Source: CAMDTE01 sp964504345 (GTDB lineage Bacteria > Bacteroidota > Bacteroidia > Flavobacteriales > Schleiferiaceae). From it: a stretch of 64,000 nucleotides of DNA. Where the stretch lies: the NCBI GenBank assembly GCA_964504345.1, contig CAZDDX010000003.1:62001-126000 (forward strand). The letters are read 5' to 3'. The position numbers were made by a program, and so were the translations under genes. The notes under the pieces are model-generated. The model had not been told where the DNA came from. It searched no databases and saw only the letters and a program-made list of their open reading frames with translations. This document shows, in pieces, positions 8,333 to 17,000 of the stretch (position 1 is its first letter; each line of letters opens with the position of its first letter).

Positions 8333-9871
8333 ATGGCAACATACTCTATTACTGACTTTTCCGCGCTGGGTTTGAAACCCACCAACGCGGGTACCTGGAC
8401 CGGTCGTCAATCCTCCAACGCAGGACCTTCTCTAACCAGTTATTCCCCGGTGGATGGCAAAGCCATCGGTGAAGTAAGCACCACCACGCGGGCGGAATAC
8501 GACGCGGCATTGGAAAAAGCGCATGCCGCTTTTATTCACTGGCGCACCATTCCGGCACCCAAACGCGGCGAATACGTGCGTCAATTTGGGGACGTCTTGC
8601 GCGCCAACAAAGACTTACTCGGAAAATTGGTGAGCTACGAAATGGGTAAATCCCTCCAAGAAGGTTGGGGTGAAGTCCAGGAAATGATCGACATCTGCGA
8701 TTACGCCGTTGGGTTGTCTCGCCAACTTACTGGCTTGACCATTCAAAGCGAGCGTCCCAACCACCACATGATGGAACAATGGCACCCCTTGGGCATTGTG
8801 GGCGTCATCAGCGCATTCAATTTCCCCGTAGCGGTATGGAGTTGGAACGCAGCCCTGGCTTGGGTTTGTGGCGACGTCGTGGTATGGAAAGCTTCTGAAA
8901 AAGCACCTTTGTGCGCTGTTGCTTGCCAACACCTTTGGAATCAAGTGGCGGAAGCCAATAACCTTCCTGAAGGAATCAGCACCATCGTAACCGGTGCCGT
9001 TGAAGTGGGCCAGTGGATGACCGCAGATACACGCATTCCCTTGGTTTCAGCAACGGGTTCCACGGCTATGGGACGTAAAGTTGGCGCTGTGGTTGCCGAG
9101 CGTTTTGGACGCACCATTTTGGAATTGGGCGGCAACAACGCCATCATCGTTACCCCGGAGGCAGACCTCAAAATGACCGTCATTGGAACGGTCTTTGGCG
9201 CCGTAGGTACCGCCGGTCAACGCTGCACCAGTACCCGAAGATTGATTGTTCATGAATCCATTGTGGACAAGTTGGTGGACGTATTGAAAAAAGCCTACAG
9301 CCAATTGACTATTGGCAATCCCTTGGATCCTAGTGTACATGTAGGTCCTTTAATTGATTCGACTGCAGTAGCTCAATACCAACGTGCATTAACGGAAGTA
9401 GTGCGCGAAGGCGGCACCATGCTCGTAGAAGGCGGTGTGCTTAGCGGTCCCGGATACGAAAGCGGATGCTACGTGAAACCGGCCATTGCCCGCGTGGAAA
9501 ACCACTACGCCATCGTGCAACACGAGACGTTTGCGCCCATTTTGTACGTCATGACCTACTCCACCCTGGAAGAAGCCATTGCGTTGCAAAACGGGGTACC
9601 GCAAGGCCTCTCTTCGGCCATCATGACCCTCAATATGCGCGAGGCACACACCTTCTTGTCTGCGGCCGGCTCCGACTGCGGTATTGCCAACGTAAACATT
9701 GGCACCAGCGGTGCTGAAATTGGCGGCGCTTTTGGCGGTGAAAAGGAAACGGGTGGCGGACGCGAATCCGGATCGGACAGCTGGAAGGCATACATGCGTC
9801 GCCAAACCAACACGCTCAACTACGGAAACAACCTTCCGTTGGCACAAGGCATCGTTTTCAACATTGAATAA
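8333..9871 (+). CDS. amaB: ALDH7-family (antiquitin-like) aldehyde dehydrogenase
   Basis: A 512-residue NAD-dependent aldehyde dehydrogenase of the ALDH7 (antiquitin) type, which oxidises alpha-aminoadipic semialdehyde/piperideine-6-carboxylate in lysine breakdown. The general-base Glu is in TILELGGNNAI and the nucleophilic Cys in GTAGQRCTSTRRL. The C-terminal segment with NIGTSGAEIGGAFGGEKE followed by GGGRESGSDSWKAYMRR is a hallmark of ALDH7 rather than of other ALDH families. The ATG at 8333 is favoured because the -7 element lies 4 bases upstream; the longer open frame would run through the tRNA terminator. A terminator lies downstream, so the gene is monocistronic. No other lysine-catabolic gene is in view. 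Confidence 0.92.
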   Translation: MATYSITDFSALGLKPTNAGTWTGRQSSNAGPSLTSYSPVDGKAIGEVSTTTRAEYDAALEKAHAAFIHWRTIPAPKRGEYVRQFGDVLRANKDLLGKLVSYEMGKSLQEGWGEVQEMIDICDYAVGLSRQLTGLTIQSERPNHHMMEQWHPLGIVGVISAFNFPVAVWSWNAALAWVCGDVVVWKASEKAPLCAVACQHLWNQVAEANNLPEGISTIVTGAVEVGQWMTADTRIPLVSATGSTAMGRKVGAVVAERFGRTILELGGNNAIIVTPEADLKMTVIGTVFGAVGTAGQRCTSTRRLIVHESIVDKLVDVLKKAYSQLTIGNPLDPSVHVGPLIDSTAVAQYQRALTEVVREGGTMLVEGGVLSGPGYESGCYVKPAIARVENHYAIVQHETFAPILYVMTYSTLEEAIALQNGVPQGLSSAIMTLNMREAHTFLSAAGSDCGIANVNIGTSGAEIGGAFGGEKETGGGRESGSDSWKAYMRRQTNTLNYGNNLPLAQGIVFNIE

Positions 9872-9925
9872 ACACTAAAAACTTTTTTTAAAATAGAATC
9901 TTCTTGTTTTTAATGGTGAGTGTAT

Positions 9926-9953
9926 AAGGGGGATAACTTTTGTCCCCTTTTTT
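9926..9953 (+). terminator. Rho-independent terminator after the ALDH7-type gene
   Basis: AAGGGGGA (9926-9933) pairs with TCCCCTTT (9943-9950), allowing one G-T pair, around a 9-base loop. A T-rich tail follows. Confidence 0.8.
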
Positions 9954-10195
9954 CTTTTCAATGCATTTGGGACCTTGTTAACAATTTATAAACAAGTCCA
10001 TTGGTATCAATTTCCTTTTGAATCAAGCATTTCCATGTTGACGCTCCTACTTTATGAGCAGCTGTGGAAATCGTTTTTTTGATTTTTAAGTTAAAATCTT
10101 GTACCCGCACTTTAGGCCGTGTGGTTGTGGATAAAGTGGGGTAATTTTACAGGGTCTAATTTTTGTACTGACTTATTCACACAAGTTCACAGGTT
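9954..10195. other. Candidate replication origin (oriC): AT-rich region with DnaA boxes
   Basis: No gene fits the 324-base gap 9872-10195, the longest in the window. After the terminator it is markedly AT-rich, with T and A runs near 10075-10100. It holds two perfect DnaA boxes (TTATNCACA): TTATCCACA on the minus strand at 10126-10134 and TTATTCACA on the plus strand at 10173-10181. A one-mismatch copy (TTATAAACA) lies at 9986-9994. mnmG, a frequent origin neighbour, is 4 kb away with parS-like sites around it. In hand counts the + strand is C-rich to the left (C26/G14 at 6241-6300) and G-rich to the right (G21/C9 at 11221-11280, G21/C10 at 14281-14340). Confidence 0.6.
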
Positions 10196-10627
10196 ATGAA
10201 TATAGCTATTGGTGCCGATCACGCAGGTTTTGAACTCAAAGAGAAAATCAAACACTTGCTGCTGGAAGAAGGACATACCGTGCTGGACCACGGTGCATAT
10301 TCTTCCGATCGCGTCGATTACCCAGATCATGCGCATCCGGTTGCAAAAGACCTGGAATCAGGCGATGCAGATTTGGGTATTCTTTTGTGCGGTTCCGGCA
10401 ACGGTATTGCCATGACGGCGAACAAGCACCAAGGCATTCGTGCGGCTTTGTGTTGGCTTCCGGAATTAGCGGCCTTAGCACGCCAACACAACGATGCCAA
10501 TGTTTTAGTCCTCCCCGCACGGTTCATTGAGCCGGCGGTTGCCTTTGCTTGTGTAGCAGCTTTTTTGGAAGCAGAATTTGAAGGAGGTCGCCACGAGGAC
10601 CGTGTTGCTAAAATTCCCTGCGCTTGA
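10196..10627 (+). CDS. rpiB: Ribose-5-phosphate isomerase B
   Basis: A 143-residue RpiB/LacAB-family enzyme that interconverts ribulose 5-phosphate and ribose 5-phosphate in the pentose phosphate pathway. The N-terminus (MNIAIGADHAGFELK) carries the Asp-His substrate residues. The phosphate/anion-hole loop is seen as LLCGSGNGIAMTANK; the Cys there is the catalytic base in E. coli RpiB. The C-terminal part ends in GGRHEDRV, matching the conserved arginine-containing end of the family. Its stop overlaps a TTG start of the next gene (TTGA). The sequence AAGGAGG near 10583 lies 36 bases before that start and is probably not a ribosome site. Confidence 0.95.
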   Translation: MNIAIGADHAGFELKEKIKHLLLEEGHTVLDHGAYSSDRVDYPDHAHPVAKDLESGDADLGILLCGSGNGIAMTANKHQGIRAALCWLPELAALARQHNDANVLVLPARFIEPAVAFACVAAFLEAEFEGGRHEDRVAKIPCA

Positions 10628-13600
10628 TCCGATCCGCTGCACAGTGGTTGCACACCTACCGTCTGCGCCGTTTTCGGCACGGCTTGTTGGTGAATGCGCT
10701 CTTGTTGTTTGCTTCCATCATCCTGCTTTGGTTGCTTTTTTTAGCGGCCGAGGTTGGTCTTTATTTAGCACCCACTGTTAAGATTGGTGCTTTACTCCTT
10801 ACGGCTGCAGCTCTTGTAACAGCAGTGGTTTGGACTTTGGTAATCCCAGCAGTCCGCTTTTTGAGGGGAACTTATTTTTCCTTAGAGGATTGTGCCCGAG
10901 AATTGGGCGCACGTTTCCCTGAGTTAGACGATAAGTTACTCAATGCCTATCAGTTAGAACTTATGGGTTCGACTCCTCGCATCCATCGGGCCGTGGAGGA
11001 GCGCTTGTTCCAAGCGGTGAAATTCCCCATTTGGGAACGGTTTTCTTGGACAACTCTTCGTCCCTATGCAGCGGTTTTAGCCGTTTTATTGGTTTTTTTA
11101 GGAATATCCGTAAAGTACCAACCTACCCAATTTGCGCAGCAACGCTTGTTGGCATGGGACGAAACGTTTACCCCGCCTCCTCCGTTTGAGGTGGAATGGA
11201 GGGCTCCCGTACGTGCGGAGGAAGGACAGAAGGTTGTTGTACGAGCTAAGCCCATTGGGGTACAGATGGAGTCTTGGTCTGCAGAAGTCAACGGCAAACG
11301 TTTAGTGGGTCAGAAGCAATCCGACGGTTCGTTTCAGTGGGTCGCTCGTATGGATTCTCAGGATCAGGAGTGGACCCTTCTTTTTGGCGACTACCGTTGG
11401 AAAGTGAAACGAGTTGCTTGGGTCCCGGCAGTAGCATGGAACTCCATCCGTTTTCGCATTATACCACCTGCCTACACGGGTGAGAAAGAAAGAACGGTTC
11501 AAGGACTTCAGGATTTGGAATGTTCTGTGGGTTCTTTGGTTCGTTGGGAATTGGAAGCGGATCATGCCGAGTTGGTTCGATGGGATTGGAATAAGGCGGA
11601 AGGACCCACAACGGCCGCTCCGTTCAGCGGGTCTTTTGTTGTGGATCAATCCGCCAAAGTAGAGTTGTTGGCAAAGGGAGCATTGGGACGTTGGAAATCC
11701 GGAGGCTTCCTGCACGTTCGGGCAATTCCGGACGCACCTCCTGTACTGTCTGTAGATTGGACCGTCGATTCCTTATCCGCTACGGTTCGCGCGGTTTGGC
11801 GTGCTGAGGACGATCGCGGTTTGGTTCGTGTGGTTTTGGGCAGAAGCGAGCAGAAAATGGGTCGTGTTCCTGTTGCTACAGGAACTTTTTCCATGTCTTT
11901 GCAAGGCTCTCGCGAATCCTGGACGGCTTATGCCGTGGACAGTAAAGGACAACGCTCTCAGCCGGTGGTTTTTGTAAAACCCCGTTTTGGTGCTCAGGAC
12001 CAACAATTGGCTGCAGCATCAGCGGTGCGCTCCTTGGCGCAGCAGGTAGAGATGACCCGTCGAAGTGCTGATCAACTGAACAAGCGTTCGGCCGAAGAGC
12101 GAAGAAGGCAAACCCAAAGAAAGAATGTGGAGTCAGCGCAAGTACAAAAGCAAGCAGAAAACGAATTCAAGGAACGCGCATTGGAACAGATGAAATCTTT
12201 GGAAAAAGCTGTTCAGTCTTTGAAGATCCCAAACGCAGACCGCATGGCTCAGGAAAAGCAGTGGGAAGATAAACGCCAACAGATTGAAGAATTGTTGCAG
12301 CAGATGCAACGCCCAGAGCAAAACGCAACAACCCAAAAGTCTGCGGCGTCCCTGCAGCGCTTGGAAGCACTGTTGGAACAATTGCTCAAGGAACAAGAAC
12401 AACTGCTCGCCATTCAGACCTTAGAACGATTGTCTGAGGACCAGAAGAAACTGTCTGAACGGTCGGATGCCGACGAACAGGATTTACAAAAAGAATTGGC
12501 GGAAGAGACGCAGGAGCTGAGCGAGAAACACAACTCAGACGAACTGGAAAAAGCCAAGGCGGAACAGGATGCCTTGAAAAAGCAATCGAACCCGTCCAAT
12601 AAAGACCAAGAGAAAGCCGCTGAAAGCTTGAAGAAGGCGGCGCAGCAAATGCGTCAGAAGATGCAAGAATCGCAGGAGTCTAAAACGGAAGAGGAGATAA
12701 AGAGTTTAAAGCAACTCATCGACAATTTACTGCAGGTGAGTTTTGGTCTGGAACGCTTGTCCGACCGCACCTCGGTTGCCGTTCCGGCAGACCCCAATTA
12801 TGCTCAGTGGCAAAAGGAATTACAACGGCTTCAAGAAGGCACGCGCCTCGTGGGGGATACCCTTCGCGCAATCGGTTTGCGTCGTCCTGACATCGGTGCC
12901 AAGACCTCGCAACATGTGGAAGATTTACTGGCGTATGGAATGCAGGCCAAATCGTTTTTGAAAGAACGTCAAGGTTCGAACGCTGGGGTTCAGCTGCAGA
13001 AGGCCATGAAGGAGTCCAATGATTTGGCGGTACTGTTTCAAGAGGCTTTGAACAATGCGCAACAGCAGTTGTCCAACATGAAGAAGGACGGTACCGGTAG
13101 TTGTTCCAAGCCGGGCAGCGGCAAGCCTTCTGCTTCGGGTATGCGAAAGATGCAAGGTCAGTTGGCGGAACAAATGAAGTCGCTGGGCTCTCGCCCAGGC
13201 CAACAGTCAGGGCAGCAACCGGGTCAGCAGCCGGGAGAAACGGGACAGCCGAAGGGCAACCAAGGTAAGTCTGGGGCGGACGGTAGTTCCGGAGAGCAAG
13301 CTCAGCGCGCCTCCTTGCTGGCGCAACAGGAGCGTTTGCGGCGTGAATTGGAGCGCTCCAAGGGAGGAAGTGTCGCAGGAAAGGAGGCGTCCGAATTGAT
13401 GAAGGAGTTGGAGCGCCAATTGATCAAGAATGCAAGTGCTCAGCAGCTGAATCAAACCCTTAAGAAGTTGGATATTAAGTTGTTGGAGCTTGAGAGAGCA
13501 GAGAAACAAGAGGAAGAAGACGAAAAACGACAATCCGAAGTGGGTAAAGATCGTCCTATGCTCAATCCTTCGGGTGTTGCGCCTGATTCGCGTGTTTTTT

Positions 13601-13665
13601 CGCAGCCTGTTTTTCGCGGTTGGCCCCTCTTTTATCCGGATTATACCCCGCAGAAATGGCCCTAA
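10624..13665 (+). CDS. DUF4175-type membrane protein with long Gln-rich coiled coil
   Basis: This 1013-residue protein resembles the DUF4175 family of Bacteroidota, whose function is unknown. Two membrane spans lie near the N-terminus (about 23-45 and 55-80), with a third around 145-162. An extracytoplasmic region (about 180-470) with Ig-like beta strands follows. Then comes a long, charged, Gln- and Glu-rich coiled coil (about 470-830), a Gly/Gln-rich low-complexity linker with GQQ-type repeats (about 835-900), and a second helical stretch. I placed the start at the TTG overlapping the rpiB stop (TTGA); no ATG occurs nearby. The gene is visibly richer in G than C on the coding strand. It overlaps ybeY by 10 bases. 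Confidence 0.8.
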   Translation: MIRSAAQWLHTYRLRRFRHGLLVNALLLFASIILLWLLFLAAEVGLYLAPTVKIGALLLTAAALVTAVVWTLVIPAVRFLRGTYFSLEDCARELGARFPELDDKLLNAYQLELMGSTPRIHRAVEERLFQAVKFPIWERFSWTTLRPYAAVLAVLLVFLGISVKYQPTQFAQQRLLAWDETFTPPPPFEVEWRAPVRAEEGQKVVVRAKPIGVQMESWSAEVNGKRLVGQKQSDGSFQWVARMDSQDQEWTLLFGDYRWKVKRVAWVPAVAWNSIRFRIIPPAYTGEKERTVQGLQDLECSVGSLVRWELEADHAELVRWDWNKAEGPTTAAPFSGSFVVDQSAKVELLAKGALGRWKSGGFLHVRAIPDAPPVLSVDWTVDSLSATVRAVWRAEDDRGLVRVVLGRSEQKMGRVPVATGTFSMSLQGSRESWTAYAVDSKGQRSQPVVFVKPRFGAQDQQLAAASAVRSLAQQVEMTRRSADQLNKRSAEERRRQTQRKNVESAQVQKQAENEFKERALEQMKSLEKAVQSLKIPNADRMAQEKQWEDKRQQIEELLQQMQRPEQNATTQKSAASLQRLEALLEQLLKEQEQLLAIQTLERLSEDQKKLSERSDADEQDLQKELAEETQELSEKHNSDELEKAKAEQDALKKQSNPSNKDQEKAAESLKKAAQQMRQKMQESQESKTEEEIKSLKQLIDNLLQVSFGLERLSDRTSVAVPADPNYAQWQKELQRLQEGTRLVGDTLRAIGLRRPDIGAKTSQHVEDLLAYGMQAKSFLKERQGSNAGVQLQKAMKESNDLAVLFQEALNNAQQQLSNMKKDGTGSCSKPGSGKPSASGMRKMQGQLAEQMKSLGSRPGQQSGQQPGQQPGETGQPKGNQGKSGADGSSGEQAQRASLLAQQERLRRELERSKGGSVAGKEASELMKELERQLIKNASAQQLNQTLKKLDIKLLELERAEKQEEEDEKRQSEVGKDRPMLNPSGVAPDSRVFSQPVFRGWPLFYPDYTPQKWP

Positions 13666-14093
13666 TTTTTGATGCCCTCCCTGATTTTTGGGTTCACCGC
13701 AGTAAGCACTGGGCTGGGTGGTTGCAGGAAGTTGCCGAGTCCGAAGGCAAACGCCTTGGAGATTTCAACTACCGGTTTCATAAGGATGATGAACTACTGG
13801 AGTTGAATCGTCGGTTTTTGGACCACGATACATATACGGACATCATCACTTTTGACCGCACTCGGGGCAGCAGAATTTCTGCCGATGTTGCGGTAAGCTG
13901 GGAGCGCGTCGTGGACAACGCATCCCGATTGGCTACGGATTTGGGAGATGAAATTGATCGTGTTGTTTTGCATGCAGTGCTTCATGCATGTGGTTATGCA
14001 GACAAATCTCCTGAAGACGAGATGAAGATGCGCACCCTGGAGAATCACTATTTAGCTGTTCGTCCACACGTTTTGTTACACGTGGAACAGTGA
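13656..14093 (+). CDS. ybeY: Endoribonuclease YbeY (rRNA maturation factor)
   Basis: A 145-residue YbeY-family protein, a zinc-dependent RNase involved in 16S rRNA 3'-end processing and ribosome quality control. The conserved Asp-rich segment DHDTYTDIITFD is at about 50-61. The zinc motif reads HAVLHACGYADKSPED: the first two histidines of HxxxHxxGYxH are present, but the third position is Asp. I recall this Asp form in Bacteroidota homologues, so it is probably lineage-typical rather than a loss. The start at 13656 (MALIFD) overlaps the upstream stop. The last codons contain a perfect parS-like sequence. Confidence 0.92.
   Translation: MALIFDALPDFWVHRSKHWAGWLQEVAESEGKRLGDFNYRFHKDDELLELNRRFLDHDTYTDIITFDRTRGSRISADVAVSWERVVDNASRLATDLGDEIDRVVLHAVLHACGYADKSPEDEMKMRTLENHYLAVRPHVLLHVEQ
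14074..14089. promoter_or_regulatory. parS-like ParB-binding site 1
   Basis: TGTTACACGTGGAACA matches the bacterial parS consensus TGTTNCACGTGNAACA at every fixed position. It lies inside the last codons of ybeY (Leu-Leu-His-Val-Glu-Gln). Confidence 0.8.
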
Positions 14094-14104
14094 TTTATTG
14101 CCCC

Positions 14105-14112
14105 TATTTTTG
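14105..14112 (+). promoter_or_regulatory. -7 promoter element of mnmG
   Basis: TATTTTTG matches TAnnTTTG and ends 29 bases before the mnmG ATG. The second parS-like site lies between this element and the start codon, so it would be in the transcribed leader. Confidence 0.6.
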
Positions 14113-14125
14113 TCACGTTCATTAA

Positions 14126-14141
14126 TGTTACACGTGGAACC
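14126..14141. promoter_or_regulatory. parS-like ParB-binding site 2
   Basis: TGTTACACGTGGAACC matches TGTTNCACGTGNAACA except for the last base. It ends directly against the mnmG ATG. Confidence 0.7.
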
Positions 14142-16007
14142 ATGCTCGATTCAAGACCTTACGACGTTATAGTTGTTGGCGCCGGTCACGCCGGAAGCGA
14201 GGCGGCAGCCGCGGCTGCGCGATTGGGTTCGCGCACGTTGCTGGTTACGATGAATCTCCAAACGATAGGACAGATGTCGTGCAATCCCGCTATGGGTGGT
14301 GTTGCGAAAGGACAAATTGTTCGTGAGATCGATGCGTTGGGCGGTTTGAGCGGTATTGTTACGGACAAGACAGCGGTTCAGTTTCGCATGTTGAATCGCT
14401 CCAAAGGACCCGCAATGTGGTCTCCGCGCGCTCAGAGCGATCGTTGGCGGTTTGCCGAGGAGTGGCGCCTTCAGCTGGAGGCGATGACGAATTTGGACTT
14501 TTTACAAGACATGGCCGTTGACCTTTTGGTGAAGGAAGATCGTGTTGTGGGCATCGTGACGTCCATGGGTCAAACGGTGTACGGTTCGGCGGTTGTGTTG
14601 ACGAACGGCACTTTTTTGAACGGAGTATTGCACATTGGCGAGCGTCAAATGGGCGGAGGGCGCGCAGGCGAAAAAGCGGCGACAGGAATAACGGAGCGTC
14701 TGGTAGAGTTGGGTTTTGAGTCCGGACGAATGAAGACCGGTACCCCACCCCGCATCGATGGGCGGTCCTTGGATTATTCTAAGTTTGAGGTACAGCACGG
14801 CGATGAGAATCCTAGTAAGTTTTCTTATTCGGAGTCGACGCAACCCCTTACCAAGCAGCGCCCTTGCCACATTGCGTACACCTCGGATTATGTCCACGAC
14901 CTACTGCGTGAAGGGTTTGACCGCAGTCCTATGTTCAACGGTTCCATTCAAGGAACCGGTCCGCGATACTGCCCCAGCATCGAGGACAAGATCAATCGGT
15001 TTGCAGATAAGGATCGCCATCAATTGTTTGTGGAGCCCGAAGGCTGGAATACGGTTGAGGTGTACGTGAACGGTTTCAGCACCAGCCTTCCCGAGGAGGT
15101 TCAGGTTAAGGCATTGCGAGCGATTCCAGGTTTTGAACAGGCTAAATTTTTCCGACCAGGGTATGCCATAGAATACGATTACTTTCCGCCTACCCAATTG
15201 GGTTTAACCTTGGAGACCAAACTGGTGGAAAATCTGTTTTTCGCCGGTCAGATCAACGGAACCACTGGCTACGAAGAGGCGGCTGCTCAAGGTTTGATGG
15301 CGGGCATCAACGCACACCGCAAGGTGCACGGTGCGAAGCCGGTCGTGTTGGACCGTTCTGAGGCGTACATCGGTGTTTTGATAGATGACTTGGTAACGAA
15401 GGGAACCGAAGAGCCGTACCGCATGTTTACGTCTCGTGCAGAGTATCGCTTGCTGCTTCGTCAAGATAATGCAGACTTGCGCTTGACGCCGAAGGGCCGG
15501 GATTGGGGCATGGTAGACGATGTCCGCTGGGCTCGTTTGCAGGAGAAAGTAGAGCGTGCCGCATCGATACGTTCCATTTTGGATGCTGCTCCTGCGATTC
15601 CCGCCGAAATAAACGCGCTCTTGGAATCCAAGGGAACAAGCACCCTAGCGACGAAGGGCCGTATGGCTCAGTTGTTGACCCGTCCGCAATTGGAGTTAGC
15701 AGACTTGCTGCCTTTCTTGGAATTGAGTGATGAAGATTTGGCGGACCACGAGGCTTTGTTGGACGCGGAGATTGAGATCAAGTACGCGGGTTACATCGCG
15801 AAGGAGATGGAGCATGTAAGTAAGTTGAGTCGTTTGGAAGAAACGCCCCTTCCTGCAAACTTGGATTATGCCTCGTTCAAAGCCCTGAGTATAGAGGCGC
15901 GACAGAAGTTAGCGGCGGTACGTCCGTCCACCATCGGCCAGGCGTCCCGCGTGAGCGGTGTCAGCCCGGCAGATGTGTCCGTTCTTTTGGTTCACTTGGG
16001 TCGTTGA
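14142..16007 (+). CDS. mnmG: tRNA U34 carboxymethylaminomethyl modification protein MnmG (GidA)
   Basis: A full-length 621-residue MnmG. With MnmE it forms the FAD-dependent complex that adds the (carboxymethyl)aminomethyl group to U34 of certain tRNAs. The N-terminal dinucleotide-binding motif is VVGAGHAGSEAA (residues 11-22), followed by the signature MSCNPAMGGVAKG with a conserved Cys. A second signature is seen around GTPPRIDGRSLDY, and the helical MnmE-binding C-terminal domain ends in a segment close to TIGQASRVSGVSPADVSVLL. The gene is often found beside oriC, which fits the DnaA boxes 4 kb upstream and the parS-like sites at both ends. mnmE is not in the window. Confidence 0.97.
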   Translation: MLDSRPYDVIVVGAGHAGSEAAAAAARLGSRTLLVTMNLQTIGQMSCNPAMGGVAKGQIVREIDALGGLSGIVTDKTAVQFRMLNRSKGPAMWSPRAQSDRWRFAEEWRLQLEAMTNLDFLQDMAVDLLVKEDRVVGIVTSMGQTVYGSAVVLTNGTFLNGVLHIGERQMGGGRAGEKAATGITERLVELGFESGRMKTGTPPRIDGRSLDYSKFEVQHGDENPSKFSYSESTQPLTKQRPCHIAYTSDYVHDLLREGFDRSPMFNGSIQGTGPRYCPSIEDKINRFADKDRHQLFVEPEGWNTVEVYVNGFSTSLPEEVQVKALRAIPGFEQAKFFRPGYAIEYDYFPPTQLGLTLETKLVENLFFAGQINGTTGYEEAAAQGLMAGINAHRKVHGAKPVVLDRSEAYIGVLIDDLVTKGTEEPYRMFTSRAEYRLLLRQDNADLRLTPKGRDWGMVDDVRWARLQEKVERAASIRSILDAAPAIPAEINALLESKGTSTLATKGRMAQLLTRPQLELADLLPFLELSDEDLADHEALLDAEIEIKYAGYIAKEMEHVSKLSRLEETPLPANLDYASFKALSIEARQKLAAVRPSTIGQASRVSGVSPADVSVLLVHLGR

Positions 16008-16017
16008 TTTTAAAAAT

Positions 16018-16033
16018 TGTTACACGTGTTACA
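16018..16033. promoter_or_regulatory. parS-like ParB-binding site 3
   Basis: TGTTACACGTGTTACA matches TGTTNCACGTGNAACA except at one position of the right half (T for A). It lies 10 bases after the mnmG stop and overlaps the start region of the methyltransferase gene. Confidence 0.6.
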
Positions 16034-16931
16034 TAGCGAACCAAATTGCATTGTTTGCGGCGGAGTGCCGTCGGGTTCAATATCCGTTAAGGATCACATG
16101 GTGTCTGGAGAGGTTTTTCAGGTGCAAACCTGCGGTTCGTGCGCATTTCGTTGGACGTCCCCCCGGCCGTCCGACGAACACATTGGGCCGTACTACAACA
16201 GCCCGGACTATTTGAGCCACAACAACCAAAAGAAATCACTTTTCTCGTTGGTTTACAACACGTTACGGCTTTGGGCTGCGGGTCAGAAAGTGCGTTCGGT
16301 GGTTCAGCACCTCCGCCGGCAAACACCCCGCCAAACCCTGCAAAAGGGCACGTGGTTGGATGTAGGTTGTGGTATTGGTGTTTTTTTGCAGGCCGCCCAG
16401 CGCCAAGGCTACGGCGCGGTCGGTGTAGAGTTGAGTGAATCTGCTCGACTTCAGGCGAGCCAACGACTGCAGGAGCCTGTTTACGAACAACTGAACCAGG
16501 TAACCGGTACGTACCAAGCCATCACCTTATGGCACGTTTTGGAGCACCTACCCCAACCCGAAGAAACGCTGAAAAAGTTGTGGGAACTGGCGGAGCCGGG
16601 AGCGGTATTGGCAATCGCCGTACCCAATCCTGATTCCTGGGACGCAAAACACTACGGAACGGATTGGGCGGCTTGGGACGTGCCCATCCATTTTTGGCAT
16701 TTCAATCAATCTTCGGTCAAAACACTTTTGGGTCGAACAGGCTGGAAGTGTACCGACGTCCAGCCAATGTGGTTGGATTCGTACTACGTGGGATTGTTGA
16801 GCGAATCTTTTCGTCACGGACGAAAAAAGTGGTTGTCGGCCGTTCAAACCGGCTGGATCAGCAACCGCAAGGGTACAAACCCGGTAAACACTTCCAGCCT
16901 GGTCTATTGGGCCCAAAAAGAGGCGATTTAA
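16026..16931 (+). CDS. Class I SAM-dependent methyltransferase with N-terminal zinc ribbon
   Basis: The product has about 301 residues. An N-terminal Cys4 ribbon (CIVCGG, then CGSC after some 25 residues) precedes a Rossmann methyltransferase domain. Motif I is LDVGCGIGVFLQAA, then comes VGVELSESARLQA (ribose-binding acidic residue) and LWHVLEHLPQPEETL, as in UbiG/Methyltransf_23-like proteins. Ribbon-bearing members often act on sugars or cell-surface intermediates; the substrate here is unknown. The GTG at 16026 is my choice; a TTG at 16017, inside the parS-like site, is also possible and would add three residues. A terminator follows at 17001. Confidence 0.85.
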   Translation: MLHSEPNCIVCGGVPSGSISVKDHMVSGEVFQVQTCGSCAFRWTSPRPSDEHIGPYYNSPDYLSHNNQKKSLFSLVYNTLRLWAAGQKVRSVVQHLRRQTPRQTLQKGTWLDVGCGIGVFLQAAQRQGYGAVGVELSESARLQASQRLQEPVYEQLNQVTGTYQAITLWHVLEHLPQPEETLKKLWELAEPGAVLAIAVPNPDSWDAKHYGTDWAAWDVPIHFWHFNQSSVKTLLGRTGWKCTDVQPMWLDSYYVGLLSESFRHGRKKWLSAVQTGWISNRKGTNPVNTSSLVYWAQKEAI

Positions 16932-17000
16932 CGAACGAAACCCATCCACTGGTATCTTACCCCTCACAACGCGAGAAGTGCCCGTAAATCAAGCGTTTTT

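Noticed and set aside
10580..10588. AAGGAGG as a Shine-Dalgarno site for the DUF4175 gene
   Set aside because: It lies inside rpiB, 36 bases before the start, and no other gene in the window shows such a site at proper spacing.
13198..13245. Short direct repeats as a possible CRISPR or tandem DNA repeat
   Set aside because: They encode GQQ-type low-complexity repeats inside the DUF4175 protein; there are no spacers and no cas genes.
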